Part shown: positions 1 through 6,760 of the stretch, piece by piece | Numbering within the stretch: the stretch's first letter is position 1 | Layout of the letters: every line of letters begins with the position of its first letter | Origin: DAOSVX01 sp035379765 | GTDB taxonomy: Bacteria; Bacillota_I; Bacilli_A; RF39; UBA660 | Assembly (NCBI GenBank): GCA_035379765.1 | Contig: DAOSVX010000010.1 | Coordinates: 1-17,902 of the forward strand | Direction of reading: 5' to 3' | Length of the DNA: 17,902 bases | Program-made: the position numbers and the translations under genes | The notes under the pieces: model-generated | Databases searched by the model: none | Seen by the model: the letters and a program-made list of their open reading frames with translations, nothing else | What the model was told of the DNA's origin: nothing

Positions 1-690
1 ATAATTGGTTTTATGATAAATATCACAAAATACTGGTAATGATGATTCGTGAAAAGGACTTATAAAAAACATCTTTAAACCACCATCAATACCTAAATAA
101 TAAGTTGATACATCTATTGTTAGAGCTACTAAAACACAGGCTATAAAAACCATCATCCCGGGGAAAAAGTCTTTTAAACTATATTTTGTTTTATTATTTA
201 TTAAAAGTAAGAAACCAATAAAAACCATTGATCCGTGATGAATCATAGTTTGAATATTAATGCCTATTGTTCCAATAAAAACGGTAGATGGATATAACAT
301 AACAGCTATACCAGCTATCAAACCATAAGTGGCTAAAAAAGTATAAGTTGCTTTTTTTATTTTAGGATTTTTAGTTAAAGCAGCTATTAAAGCTACATAC
401 ATTGGAGTAGAACAAAACTGAAAAGGGAAAGCATACCACTGAAAGTGCTACCAAGTATGAAAAGAATCGTAGTTAAATGAAAAGTTTATTTGTTTGTATA
501 CTTCAAATAACAAACAAACTATGGAATATATTAGCAATATATATTTTATGTTTTTATTACTTAAATTATGGTATTTAAACTTTATTAATAATATACTTCC
601 TACCAAGATAATTAAAAACATTATATGAAACCATCCATACATTTCAGGTCTTATCATTTTATTATCTAAAAACATTAAAAACTTTTCCAT
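1..690 (-). pseudogene. YwaF/TMEM164-like integral membrane protein gene, interrupted by an in-frame TAG
   Basis: The gene starts at ATG 690-688 behind the ribosome binding site AGGAGTG. It reads 80 codons, meets TAG (plus-strand CTA at 448-450), then stays open in the same frame for about 149 codons to the window edge. The stop sits just before the best-conserved-looking part, WYAFPFQFCSTPMY. Several hydrophobic segments and an HH pair (235-240) follow. The core motif and the joined length of about 230 residues fit the YwaF (TIGR02206)/TMEM164 membrane family. The human member is reported to be an acyltransferase; the bacterial role is not known to me. TAG clearly ends other genes here, so this is most simply a nonsense mutation or a base error. 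The only Trp codon is TGG, one base from TAG, and the residue before the stop is Trp. The C-terminal end may run past position 1. Family fairly sure, functional state unsure. Confidence 0.7.
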
Positions 691-802
691 TTCTCACTCC
701 TGCTTTTTTCTATTTAATAATATCACTACCATTATGTTTTATAAAGCTTATTTGAATTGCCAAAAACAGAAAAAAGTTATAAAATGGGTTTAGAGGTGTA
801 AA

Positions 803-1228
803 ATGAAAAAATATCTAAAATGGATTATTATTTTAATAATTTTATTAATGATTGTTTTTATACCCATTTTGTCAAATAAAGATGCTATTTATAAGGATAT
901 AAATTATGCTAAATTTGAAGAACTTTTAAAGAACGATAATTTTACTTTTCTTTATATTGGATCTCCAACTTGTGGTAATTGTGTTATTGTAAAACCTTAT
1001 TTAAAAGAGTTAAAAGAAAAATATAGTATTGATATATATTATTTAAATATCTCTAATTTGTCTAGTAACCAGATTAATAAAATAGAAGCTTTAGATGATA
1101 ATCTTTCTAATTTTGGGACACCGGCTTTTATATTTGTAAAAGATAAAAAAGTTATTGGTTCTCATATAGGAGCAACAGCCAATTATGAAGATTTAGAAGC
1201 TATATTTCTAACATATTATAATAAATAA
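803..1228 (+). CDS. Membrane-anchored thioredoxin-like protein (CGNC active site)
   Basis: This 141-residue protein has a lysine-rich start and one hydrophobic segment (residues about 6-24) that probably anchors it with the rest outside the membrane. A thioredoxin-like domain follows, with C57-G-N-C60 in an S-P-T-C context and the cis-proline G105-T-P107. Proteins of this shape act as thiol-disulfide oxidoreductases. The direction (oxidation, reduction or isomerisation) cannot be read from sequence. The start is ATG 803 after AGAGGTG. It opens a same-strand group in which three downstream membrane-anchored proteins each carry a cysteine pair, which suggests possible substrates (inference). 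It is divergent from the interrupted gene at 690. A TATAAA box at 778-783 could serve it, but no good -35 is placed. Confidence 0.8.
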   Translation: MKKYLKWIIILIILLMIVFIPILSNKDAIYKDINYAKFEELLKNDNFTFLYIGSPTCGNCVIVKPYLKELKEKYSIDIYYLNISNLSSNQINKIEALDDNLSNFGTPAFIFVKDKKVIGSHIGATANYEDLEAIFLTYYNK

Positions 1229-1243
1229 AAAAAGGAGAACATT

Positions 1244-1696
1244 ATGAAAACAGTTTATGATTATGTAGAAGATTTTAATAAGAAATACCCTGGCAGTGTT
1301 ACTTGGTGGCGCAATAAGAAACATGCTGCGGTTATTCAACAACATTTAAATCCGGGAGAAAAAGTTGTTTTTGCTTTTGCTGCTCAAAAGAATGATAATC
1401 CTTTAGATTTTTTCTTTACGCATGTTTTTGCGTTAACAAATAAGAGGATATTGATAGGTCGAAAAAGAATTTTCTTTGGTTATTTTTTGACATCTGTTAC
1501 GCCAGATTTGTTTAATGACTTGGAAGTTTGTCGCGGTTTATTTTGGGGGGCAGTAAGAATAGATACCGTAAAAGAGTTGATAATTTTTTCTGATATAAGT
1601 AAAAAAGGGTTAAATGCTATCGAAACTAATGTAAGTGAGTTTATGATTCATGAAAAGAAAAAATATGCTTTTCGTGGCAGAAATAATGGTGAATAA
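1244..1696 (+). CDS. Bacterial PH-domain protein
   Basis: This 150-residue protein has no signal peptide or membrane span. After an N-terminal helix containing TWWR (about residues 20-23) comes a typical bacterial PH-like pattern: L-N-P-G-E-K at about 36-41, then A-L-T-N-K-R-I-L-I at about 64-72, then short strands. The N-P-G-E-K-V and L-T-N-K-R-I-L pair is characteristic of bPH/YokE-like domains. Their ligands in bacteria are mostly unknown, so no function is assigned. ATG 1244 follows AAGGAG at a normal distance. It lies 15 nt after the thioredoxin-like gene and 3 nt before the next, so it is probably co-transcribed. Confidence 0.7.
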   Translation: MKTVYDYVEDFNKKYPGSVTWWRNKKHAAVIQQHLNPGEKVVFAFAAQKNDNPLDFFFTHVFALTNKRILIGRKRIFFGYFLTSVTPDLFNDLEVCRGLFWGAVRIDTVKELIIFSDISKKGLNAIETNVSEFMIHEKKKYAFRGRNNGE

Positions 1697-1699
1697 ATT

Positions 1700-2776
1700 A
1701 TGAAAAAGTTAGTACTCTTAATGGGTATTATTCTGTTTTCTTTTTCTCTTTTTATATACATTTTTTTTAAACCACGTAACTATACTTTAAATTATGAAAT
1801 AAACGGCTATAAAGTAACAGAAGAATATAATTTAAAATACAAATTATATTATTTTAAAATTGAAAATGAAGTTTATACATATGACTTTGTAAAAGAATAT
1901 AAATATAATATTAGTAGAAAGTTGATATCTAAAATAGATATAGATGATAATTGTGTAAAAGTTTATATTGAAAATGAAGATTTAACTTTATGTGCTTTTT
2001 CTGATGAAAATAATTACTATCAAGAATTATTAACAAATAATACCAATGAAAAAATAACAACTAAAAATAACATTGATGTTTATAATTATTTTAACAATAC
2101 TTATATCGTTTGGAATTATCAAGGCATAGATGTTTTAAGTGAAAATGATTATAAAAACATTAAATTATTTAACACAGATATTTATAATAATAATTTAATG
2201 GGTCTGGTTAATAATTTTTTGGTTTTTCCTAATTATGAAGACGATTATGAATATCAAGAATTGATTGCTTTAAATATCAAAACTGGTAAAAAAACAATTA
2301 TAAAATTGGCTGATGAAATAGCTAGTGATAGTTATATTTCAGGTGTTTATAAGAATAGTGTTTTTATAATTGATCGTAAAAACAAAAAAGAATATGAAGT
2401 AAATTTATTTTGGAAAAAAGTAAGAGAAATAGGGAATGAAAACAAAGATGGTAAAATTTATTATTTAAATGCCTTTAAAGAAGTAGGTATTGATGAAATC
2501 ATTGATAATAATCTTTATTTTGAATATGATACCCCTTATCAATATGAAATAAAAGATAGTATTTTGTATTTGTCTTATTTAGATCACAGTATATTGACAA
2601 AAGTAGATGATTTTACTAATGGCCATATTATAAAAATAATAGATGATACTATATATTATTTAATAGATGATACTTTATATCTTTATAGTCCTTCTTTAGG
2701 AAGAGTGAAATTGTTACAAAACTTTGAATGGAATTTTAATTTTGAAAATAAGATATTTATCATAAATAATATATGA
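1700..2776 (+). CDS. Membrane-anchored protein of unknown function, predicted outside the cell
   Basis: I do not recognise this 358-residue protein. It begins with MKKL and one hydrophobic stretch (about residues 4-23), so it is probably anchored with the bulk outside. The rest is rich in Asn, Tyr, Asp, Ile and Lys, with short alternating strand-like segments and near-repeats such as IIDDTIYYLIDDTLYLY near the C-terminus. A beta-propeller or other all-beta fold is possible but unproven. Its only two cysteines are C85 and C98, a spacing compatible with a local disulfide. It follows the PH-domain gene by 3 nt with a GGTGA ribosome binding site inside the preceding coding end. It ends in TGA, the only TGA stop among the genes here, and that TGA lies inside the next extended -10 box. 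Confidence 0.6.
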   Translation: MKKLVLLMGIILFSFSLFIYIFFKPRNYTLNYEINGYKVTEEYNLKYKLYYFKIENEVYTYDFVKEYKYNISRKLISKIDIDDNCVKVYIENEDLTLCAFSDENNYYQELLTNNTNEKITTKNNIDVYNYFNNTYIVWNYQGIDVLSENDYKNIKLFNTDIYNNNLMGLVNNFLVFPNYEDDYEYQELIALNIKTGKKTIIKLADEIASDSYISGVYKNSVFIIDRKNKKEYEVNLFWKKVREIGNENKDGKIYYLNAFKEVGIDEIIDNNLYFEYDTPYQYEIKDSILYLSYLDHSILTKVDDFTNGHIIKIIDDTIYYLIDDTLYLYSPSLGRVKLLQNFEWNFNFENKIFIINNI

Positions 2777-2782
2777 TATAAT
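2774..2782 (+). promoter_or_regulatory. Extended -10 promoter box before the 2799 gene
   Basis: TGATATAAT: a perfect TATAAT at 2777-2782 with TG one base upstream, 16 nt before the start codon. No good -35 is visible. The TGA of the preceding gene forms the first three bases. The implied leader is very short, about 10 nt. Confidence 0.5.
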
Positions 2783-2798
2783 TTTACTGGTGATTTAA

Positions 2799-3260
2799 AT
2801 GAAATTAAATAATCATGGTTGGGGATTTAAAGCAATGTTGTTTTATCTTGTAATATTAATTATTTTCTTGTTTATGGCGGCATTTTTAATAATAAGAATG
2901 TATCGTAAAATGGATCAAAATAATTTTAATATTTCGGAGTATTTTCCGGCTGGTGATAAAACTACTGAAACTAAGAAAGAAACTCTTTTATATAGTGATT
3001 TAGAGGTTAATATAAAAAATGCTACAGTTGTTTATATTAAAAATTACTATGATCAGGAATTAAGTAGCGAAAAAGTAGCTATAACTTTAGATATGTTAAA
3101 AGATAAAGGGGTTATTTTAGAATTAAACGATATCAAAGATAAAACTGCTTGTGATGGGTATGTTTTAGTAGCGATGAACAAAGATTTAAGTGTTTCTTAT
3201 GATCCTTATATTAAATGTGCTAATTATACGACAAATGGTTATATAGAGGATTATAATTAA
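2799..3260 (+). CDS. Small single-span membrane protein with a C-terminal Cys-pair motif
   Basis: This 153-residue protein of unknown function starts with a short N-terminus containing G-W-G-F-K, then one strong membrane span (about 12-34). A polar linker leads to an outside domain ending in C118-D-G-Y-V, Y-I-K-C140 and N-Y-T-T-N-G-Y. The two cysteines are its only ones and are well placed for a disulfide. The following gene ends in a matching motif, so the two are probably diverged duplicates of one small domain. The N-terminal layout is loosely pilin-like, but I see no clear prepilin peptidase site and do not claim that. ATG 2799 follows TGGTGAT. The stop overlaps the next start by one base (TAATG). 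Confidence 0.65.
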   Translation: MKLNNHGWGFKAMLFYLVILIIFLFMAAFLIIRMYRKMDQNNFNISEYFPAGDKTTETKKETLLYSDLEVNIKNATVVYIKNYYDQELSSEKVAITLDMLKDKGVILELNDIKDKTACDGYVLVAMNKDLSVSYDPYIKCANYTTNGYIEDYN

Positions 3261-3586
3261 TGAAAAAGATTGCAGTTGTTTGGGGAATAACTTTACTAGT
3301 TGTTTTTGGAGGATTAACTTTCTTTGGTTATAAATATCAAGCGATAAAAGATTATAAAAACTTAGAAAACAAAATGGAATATTATGCTGAAAAATATATT
3401 TTGGAATTAGATGATTTTAAATTAGATGAGAATGGCAGCTATCAAGTTACTCTTTTAGAGTTGAAAGACTTTCGTCCTAAAATAAATTTTACAGTTAACA
3501 ATGATAGTTGTGACGGTTATGTAATTATTAAAAAGGGAATTTTTGGTTATAAATATAAAGCTATATTAGAATGTAAAAATTATTAA
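3260..3586 (+). CDS. Small single-span membrane protein, Cys-pair paralogue of its upstream neighbour
   Basis: This 108-residue protein of unknown function has a membrane span at about residues 4-23, a helical linker, and an outside domain ending in S-C84-D-G-Y-V and L-E-C105-K-N-Y. Those are its only cysteines. The C-D-G-Y-V start and C-x-N-Y end match the preceding gene, with 20 residues between cysteines here and 21 there. It overlaps that gene by one base (TAATG), so translation is likely coupled. It closes the 803-3586 group. No terminator is seen before the str promoter that begins 8 nt after its stop. Confidence 0.65.
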   Translation: MKKIAVVWGITLLVVFGGLTFFGYKYQAIKDYKNLENKMEYYAEKYILELDDFKLDENGSYQVTLLELKDFRPKINFTVNNDSCDGYVIIKKGIFGYKYKAILECKNY

Positions 3587-3593
3587 AAAAGAC

Positions 3594-3622
3594 TTGACTT
3601 GTATTTAATAAATTGCTATATT
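3594..3622 (+). promoter_or_regulatory. Strong promoter of the str operon
   Basis: TTGACT at 3594-3599, a 17-nt spacer, then TATATT at 3617-3622 preceded by TGC, so it combines a near-consensus -35 with an extended -10. This is the clearest promoter in the window, as expected for rpsL-rpsG-fusA-tuf. Transcription should start near 3629. Confidence 0.85.
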
Positions 3623-3628
3623 ATTTAG

Positions 3629-3710
3629 GTATTAATTTCAGGTTTCACTTAGGTGGAACCTAGTTTAAAACAAATTTTGATACACCGGGGTGTGTGAATA
3701 TGGAAGGAGG
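3629..3710 (+). promoter_or_regulatory. Hairpin-containing leader of the str operon
   Basis: The leader between promoter and rpsL is about 88 nt and holds two hairpins. The first pairs 3640-3648 with 3653-3661: nine pairs including one G-U, loop TTAG. The second pairs about 3680-3685 with 3690-3695 around a CGGG loop and stops 7 nt before the GGAAGGAGG ribosome binding site (3702-3710). Neither has a T-run, so they are not plain terminators. A translational control element or protein binding site is possible (inference). I cannot match it to a named ribosomal leader. Confidence 0.5.
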
Positions 3711-3716
3711 ACATTT

Positions 3717-4124
3717 ATGCCTACAATTAATCAATTAGTAAAGAAAAACAGAAAAGACAAAGTTAGAAAAAGTAAAAGCCCAGTATTAAGTTTTGGTATC
3801 AATAGTATTAAAAGGAAACCAACTAATGCTAGCAATCCTCAAAAAAGAGGAGTTTGTGTAAGAGTTGGAACTAAGACACCTAAGAAACCTAACTCAGCTT
3901 TAAGAAAATATGCTCGTGTTCGTTTAAGTAACGGTAGAGAAATTGATGCTTATATACCAGGAGAAGGACATAATTTACAAGAACATAGTGTAGTATTAGT
4001 CCGTGGTGGTCGTGTTAAAGACCTAATTGGTGTTCGTTATCATATAGTTAGAGGAACATTAGATACTCAAGGCGTTCAAGATAGAAAAAAGGCTCGTAGT
4101 AAATACGGTTCAAAAAAGAAATAA
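3717..4124 (+). CDS. rpsL: 30S ribosomal protein S12
   Basis: This 135-residue uS12, of the longer Bacillus-like form, sits at the decoding centre of the small subunit. MPTINQL opens the protein. The T-P-K-K-P-N-S-A loop (54-61) and G-G-R-V-K-D-L (97-103) hold the lysines (56 and 101 in Bacillus numbering) whose change gives streptomycin resistance, and both are intact. Residue 104 is Ile (ATT), where the usual sequence is D-L-P-G-V-R-Y-H. The C-terminus K-A-R-S-K-Y-G is typical. I chose ATG 3717 because GGAAGGAGG lies 6 nt upstream. The reading frame is open to a GTG at 3690, but that start would give an unrelated leader peptide. It is the first gene of the str operon. Confidence 0.97.
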   Translation: MPTINQLVKKNRKDKVRKSKSPVLSFGINSIKRKPTNASNPQKRGVCVRVGTKTPKKPNSALRKYARVRLSNGREIDAYIPGEGHNLQEHSVVLVRGGRVKDLIGVRYHIVRGTLDTQGVQDRKKARSKYGSKKK

Positions 4125-4150
4125 AACTAATATAAGAAAGGATAATAATT

Positions 4151-4618
4151 ATGCGTAAAAAAAGAGCAGAAGTAAGGGATGTTTTACCTGACCCAGTTTA
4201 TAATTCTAAAGTTGTTACAAAGTTAATTAACCAAATTATGATTGGTGGTAAAAAGGGAACAGCTCAAAAAATACTTTATGATGCTTTTAAAATAATTGAA
4301 AAAGAAACAAAAAGAAATCCTCTAGATGTTTATAATGAAGCTTTAGAAAACATTAAACCAGCTTTGGAAGTAAAGTCTAGAAGAGTTGGAGCTTCTAACT
4401 ATCAAGTGCCTATTGAGGTAAGAGAAGAAAGAAGCGGATCTTTAGCTTTACGTTGGTTGGTAAATTATGCCAAACTAAGAAGCGGAAAATCAATGTCAGA
4501 GAAACTAGCAAATGAAATAATGGATGCAGCTAAAGGAGTAGGTGGTGCTGTTAAAAAGCGCGAAGATACCCACAAAATGGCTGAAGCGAATAAGGCGTTT
4601 GCTCATTATAGGTGGTAA
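4151..4618 (+). CDS. rpsG: 30S ribosomal protein S7
   Basis: This 155-residue uS7, the usual length, is a primary 16S rRNA binder that organises the 30S head near the E site. Recognisable parts are M-R-K-K-R-A near the start, N-Q-I-M-I-G-G-K-K-G-T-A at about 27-38, V-G-A-S-N-Y-Q-V-P-I-E-V at about 79-90, and the helical C-terminus ending A-F-A-H-Y-R-W. ATG 4151 follows AAGAAAGGA. The gene is 26 nt after rpsL. Its stop is 2 nt before fusA, and its last codons carry the fusA ribosome binding site. In E. coli S7 represses translation at the S12-S7 junction; the short spacer here shows no obvious equivalent structure. Confidence 0.97.
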   Translation: MRKKRAEVRDVLPDPVYNSKVVTKLINQIMIGGKKGTAQKILYDAFKIIEKETKRNPLDVYNEALENIKPALEVKSRRVGASNYQVPIEVREERSGSLALRWLVNYAKLRSGKSMSEKLANEIMDAAKGVGGAVKKREDTHKMAEANKAFAHYRW

Positions 4619-4620
4619 TT

Positions 4621-6693
4621 ATGGCTCGTGATGTAAGTTTAGATAAGGTTAGAAACATTGGAATAATGGCTCATATAGATGCTGGTAAAACAACATTTAC
4701 AGAAAGAGTGTTATTTCATACTAACATAACCCATAAAATTGGGGAAACTCATGATGGTGAAAGTCAAATGGACTGGATGGATCAAGAAAAAGAAAGAGGT
4801 ATTACAATTACTAGTGCTGCTACAACAGCTCATTGGAAAGGATATCGTTTTAATATTATTGATACTCCAGGACATGTCGATTTTACTATAGAAGTTCAAA
4901 GAAGTTTAAGAGTTTTAGACGGAGCGCTAACTGTTTTAGATGCTCAAAGAGGTGTAGAACCACAAACTGAAACTGTATGGCGTCAAGCTACCGAGTTTAA
5001 AGTTCCAAGATTAATATTTGCTAATAAAATGGATATTATTGGAGCAAACTATGCTTTTTGTCTTGAATCAATTAAGAAAAGATTAGGTGTTTTAGCTAAA
5101 GCCATAGCATGGCCTATTGGAGCTGAAGATAACTATTGTGGATTAATTGATATTATTGAAAGAAAAGCTTATAAATTTGATGGTGAGGCTCATGAAAACG
5201 CGGAAGAAATAGAAATACCTGCTGATTTAAAAGATTTAATAGAAGAAAAGAGAGCTGAATTAATCGAAGCAGTTGCTGATTTTGATGATGAACTTATGAT
5301 GGCTTATTTAGAAGGTAATGAAGTAACTACTGAAATGATTAAAAAAGCGATCAGAAAAGGGACATTAGAAGTAAAGTTTTTCCCTGTTATGTGTGGCAGT
5401 GCTAAAAATAATATGGGTATTAAATTTGCTTTAGATGCTGCTATTGATTATTTACCAAGTCCAGCTGATGTAGAAGCTATTGTATGCGTAGATAAAAATG
5501 GTAACGAAGTTTTAAGACATCCTAGAGATGATGAAGAATTTACAGCTTTAGCATTTAAGATAATGACTGATCCATTTGTTGGTAAGTTAACTTTCTTTAG
5601 AGTTTATTCTGGAGTTTTAAAAAGTGGTTCATATATTTTAAATTCTACTAAAGGCGAAAAAGAAAGAATTGGCCGTATTTTGCAAATGCATGCTAATACC
5701 AGAAAAGAAATAGCTGAAGTATATGCTGGCGAAATAGCTGCTGCAGTAGGTTTAAAAGATACAACTACAGCTGATACTTTGTGTAGTGAAAAAAATCCTG
5801 TTATAATGAAAGGTATGGAATTCCCTGATCCAGTTATTGATTTAGCGATAGAACCAAAAAGTAAAAATGATCAAGATAAAATGGCTATTGCTTTACAAAA
5901 ATTAGCAGAAGAGGATCCAACATTTAGACAAAGAACTGATCATGAAACAGGGCAAACTGTTATTAGTGGTATGGGAGAACTTCACTTAGAAGTTTTAGTT
6001 GAAAGAATGAAAAGAGAATTTGGTGTTGAATGTAATGTTGGTAAGCCTCAAGTTGCTTATCGCGAAACATTAACTCAAGTCGGAGAATGTGAAGGAAAAT
6101 ATATTAAACAATCTGGTGGTAGAGGCCAATATGGTCATGTTTGGATTAAATTTGAACCAAACCCAGATAAAGGATATGAATTTGTTGATAAAGTTGTTGG
6201 AGGAACAGTACCTCGTGAGTATATTCCTGTAACTGATAAAGGCTTGCAAGAAGCAATGGCTGGTGGTATCTTAGCTGGATATCCAATGGTTGATGTTAAA
6301 GCTACACTATATGATGGTAGTTATCATGATGTTGACTCATCAGAAATGGCTTTCAAAATAGCTGCATCTTTAGCTTTAAAAGAAGCTAAAAGCAAATGTA
6401 AACCAGTTTTACTTGAACCTATTATGAAAGTAGATGTAGTTACTCCCGAAGAATATATGGGTAATGTAATGGGAGATTTAACTAGTAGAAGGGGTAAACC
6501 TTTAGGACAAGAATCTCGTGGGAACGCTTTACAAATAAGTGTTATGATGCCACTTGCGGAAATGTTTGGTTTAGCTACTTCATTAAGAAGTAATACCCAA
6601 GGAAGAGGAACATTTACACCAACATTTGATCATTACGAAGAAGTTCCTAAAAATATCGCCGAAGAAATAATTAAGAAAAACGGCGTTAACTAA
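4621..6693 (+). CDS. fusA: Elongation factor G
   Basis: This 690-residue translational GTPase drives translocation of tRNA and mRNA on the ribosome and, with the recycling factor, ribosome recycling. All G motifs are seen: A-H-I-D-A-G-K-T-T (17-25), R-G-I-T-I-T-S-A (switch I), D-T-P-G-H-V-D-F (switch II), N-K-M-D, and G-S-A. Domains II-V follow at normal length, with G-Y-P-M-V-D-V in domain IV and the M-G-D-L-x-S-R-R-G region in domain V. ATG 4621 is preferred: the frame opens at GTG 4612 inside rpsG, but AGGTGG sits at the correct distance from 4621 and M-A-R-D gives the normal N-terminus. Translation is probably coupled to rpsG. Confidence 0.97.
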   Translation: MARDVSLDKVRNIGIMAHIDAGKTTFTERVLFHTNITHKIGETHDGESQMDWMDQEKERGITITSAATTAHWKGYRFNIIDTPGHVDFTIEVQRSLRVLDGALTVLDAQRGVEPQTETVWRQATEFKVPRLIFANKMDIIGANYAFCLESIKKRLGVLAKAIAWPIGAEDNYCGLIDIIERKAYKFDGEAHENAEEIEIPADLKDLIEEKRAELIEAVADFDDELMMAYLEGNEVTTEMIKKAIRKGTLEVKFFPVMCGSAKNNMGIKFALDAAIDYLPSPADVEAIVCVDKNGNEVLRHPRDDEEFTALAFKIMTDPFVGKLTFFRVYSGVLKSGSYILNSTKGEKERIGRILQMHANTRKEIAEVYAGEIAAAVGLKDTTTADTLCSEKNPVIMKGMEFPDPVIDLAIEPKSKNDQDKMAIALQKLAEEDPTFRQRTDHETGQTVISGMGELHLEVLVERMKREFGVECNVGKPQVAYRETLTQVGECEGKYIKQSGGRGQYGHVWIKFEPNPDKGYEFVDKVVGGTVPREYIPVTDKGLQEAMAGGILAGYPMVDVKATLYDGSYHDVDSSEMAFKIAASLALKEAKSKCKPVLLEPIMKVDVVTPEEYMGNVMGDLTSRRGKPLGQESRGNALQISVMMPLAEMFGLATSLRSNTQGRGTFTPTFDHYEEVPKNIAEEIIKKNGVN

Positions 6694-6701
6694 AAATAAT
6701 A

Positions 6702-6731
6702 CTTGAAAAATATTCAAGCATTAGATAAAAT
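6702..6731 (+). promoter_or_regulatory. Candidate internal promoter and hairpin before tuf
   Basis: TTGAAA at 6703-6708, 17 nt, then TAAAAT at 6726-6731 make a plausible extra promoter for tuf. The same bases form a six-pair hairpin (6702-6707 with 6713-6718, loop AAATA). No T-run follows, so it is not a terminator. Separate tuf promoters are common, but this one is only a sequence match. Confidence 0.4.
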
Positions 6732-6760
6732 AATAATGTTAGAAAAAGGAGGAAATTATT

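Noticed and set aside
448..450. TAG as a sense codon (recoded genetic code)
   Set aside because: TAG ends at least five other genes here and further in-frame stops or unrelated sequence follow those TAGs, so genome-wide recoding is not supported.
2799..3586. Type IV pilin-like proteins
   Set aside because: The short N-terminus and hydrophobic segment resemble pilins, but no prepilin cleavage site or assembly genes are visible.
3640..3661. Hairpin as a terminator of the upstream cluster
   Set aside because: No T-run follows and it lies downstream of the str promoter, so it belongs to the rpsL leader.
3690..3716. N-terminal extension of rpsL from GTG 3690
   Set aside because: It would add an unrelated peptide and run through the strong ribosome binding site that serves ATG 3717.
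4711..4899. Minus-strand frame inside fusA
   Set aside because: Shadow of a highly conserved gene. The same applies to minus frames at 11979-12176, 12526-12735 and 13481-13729.
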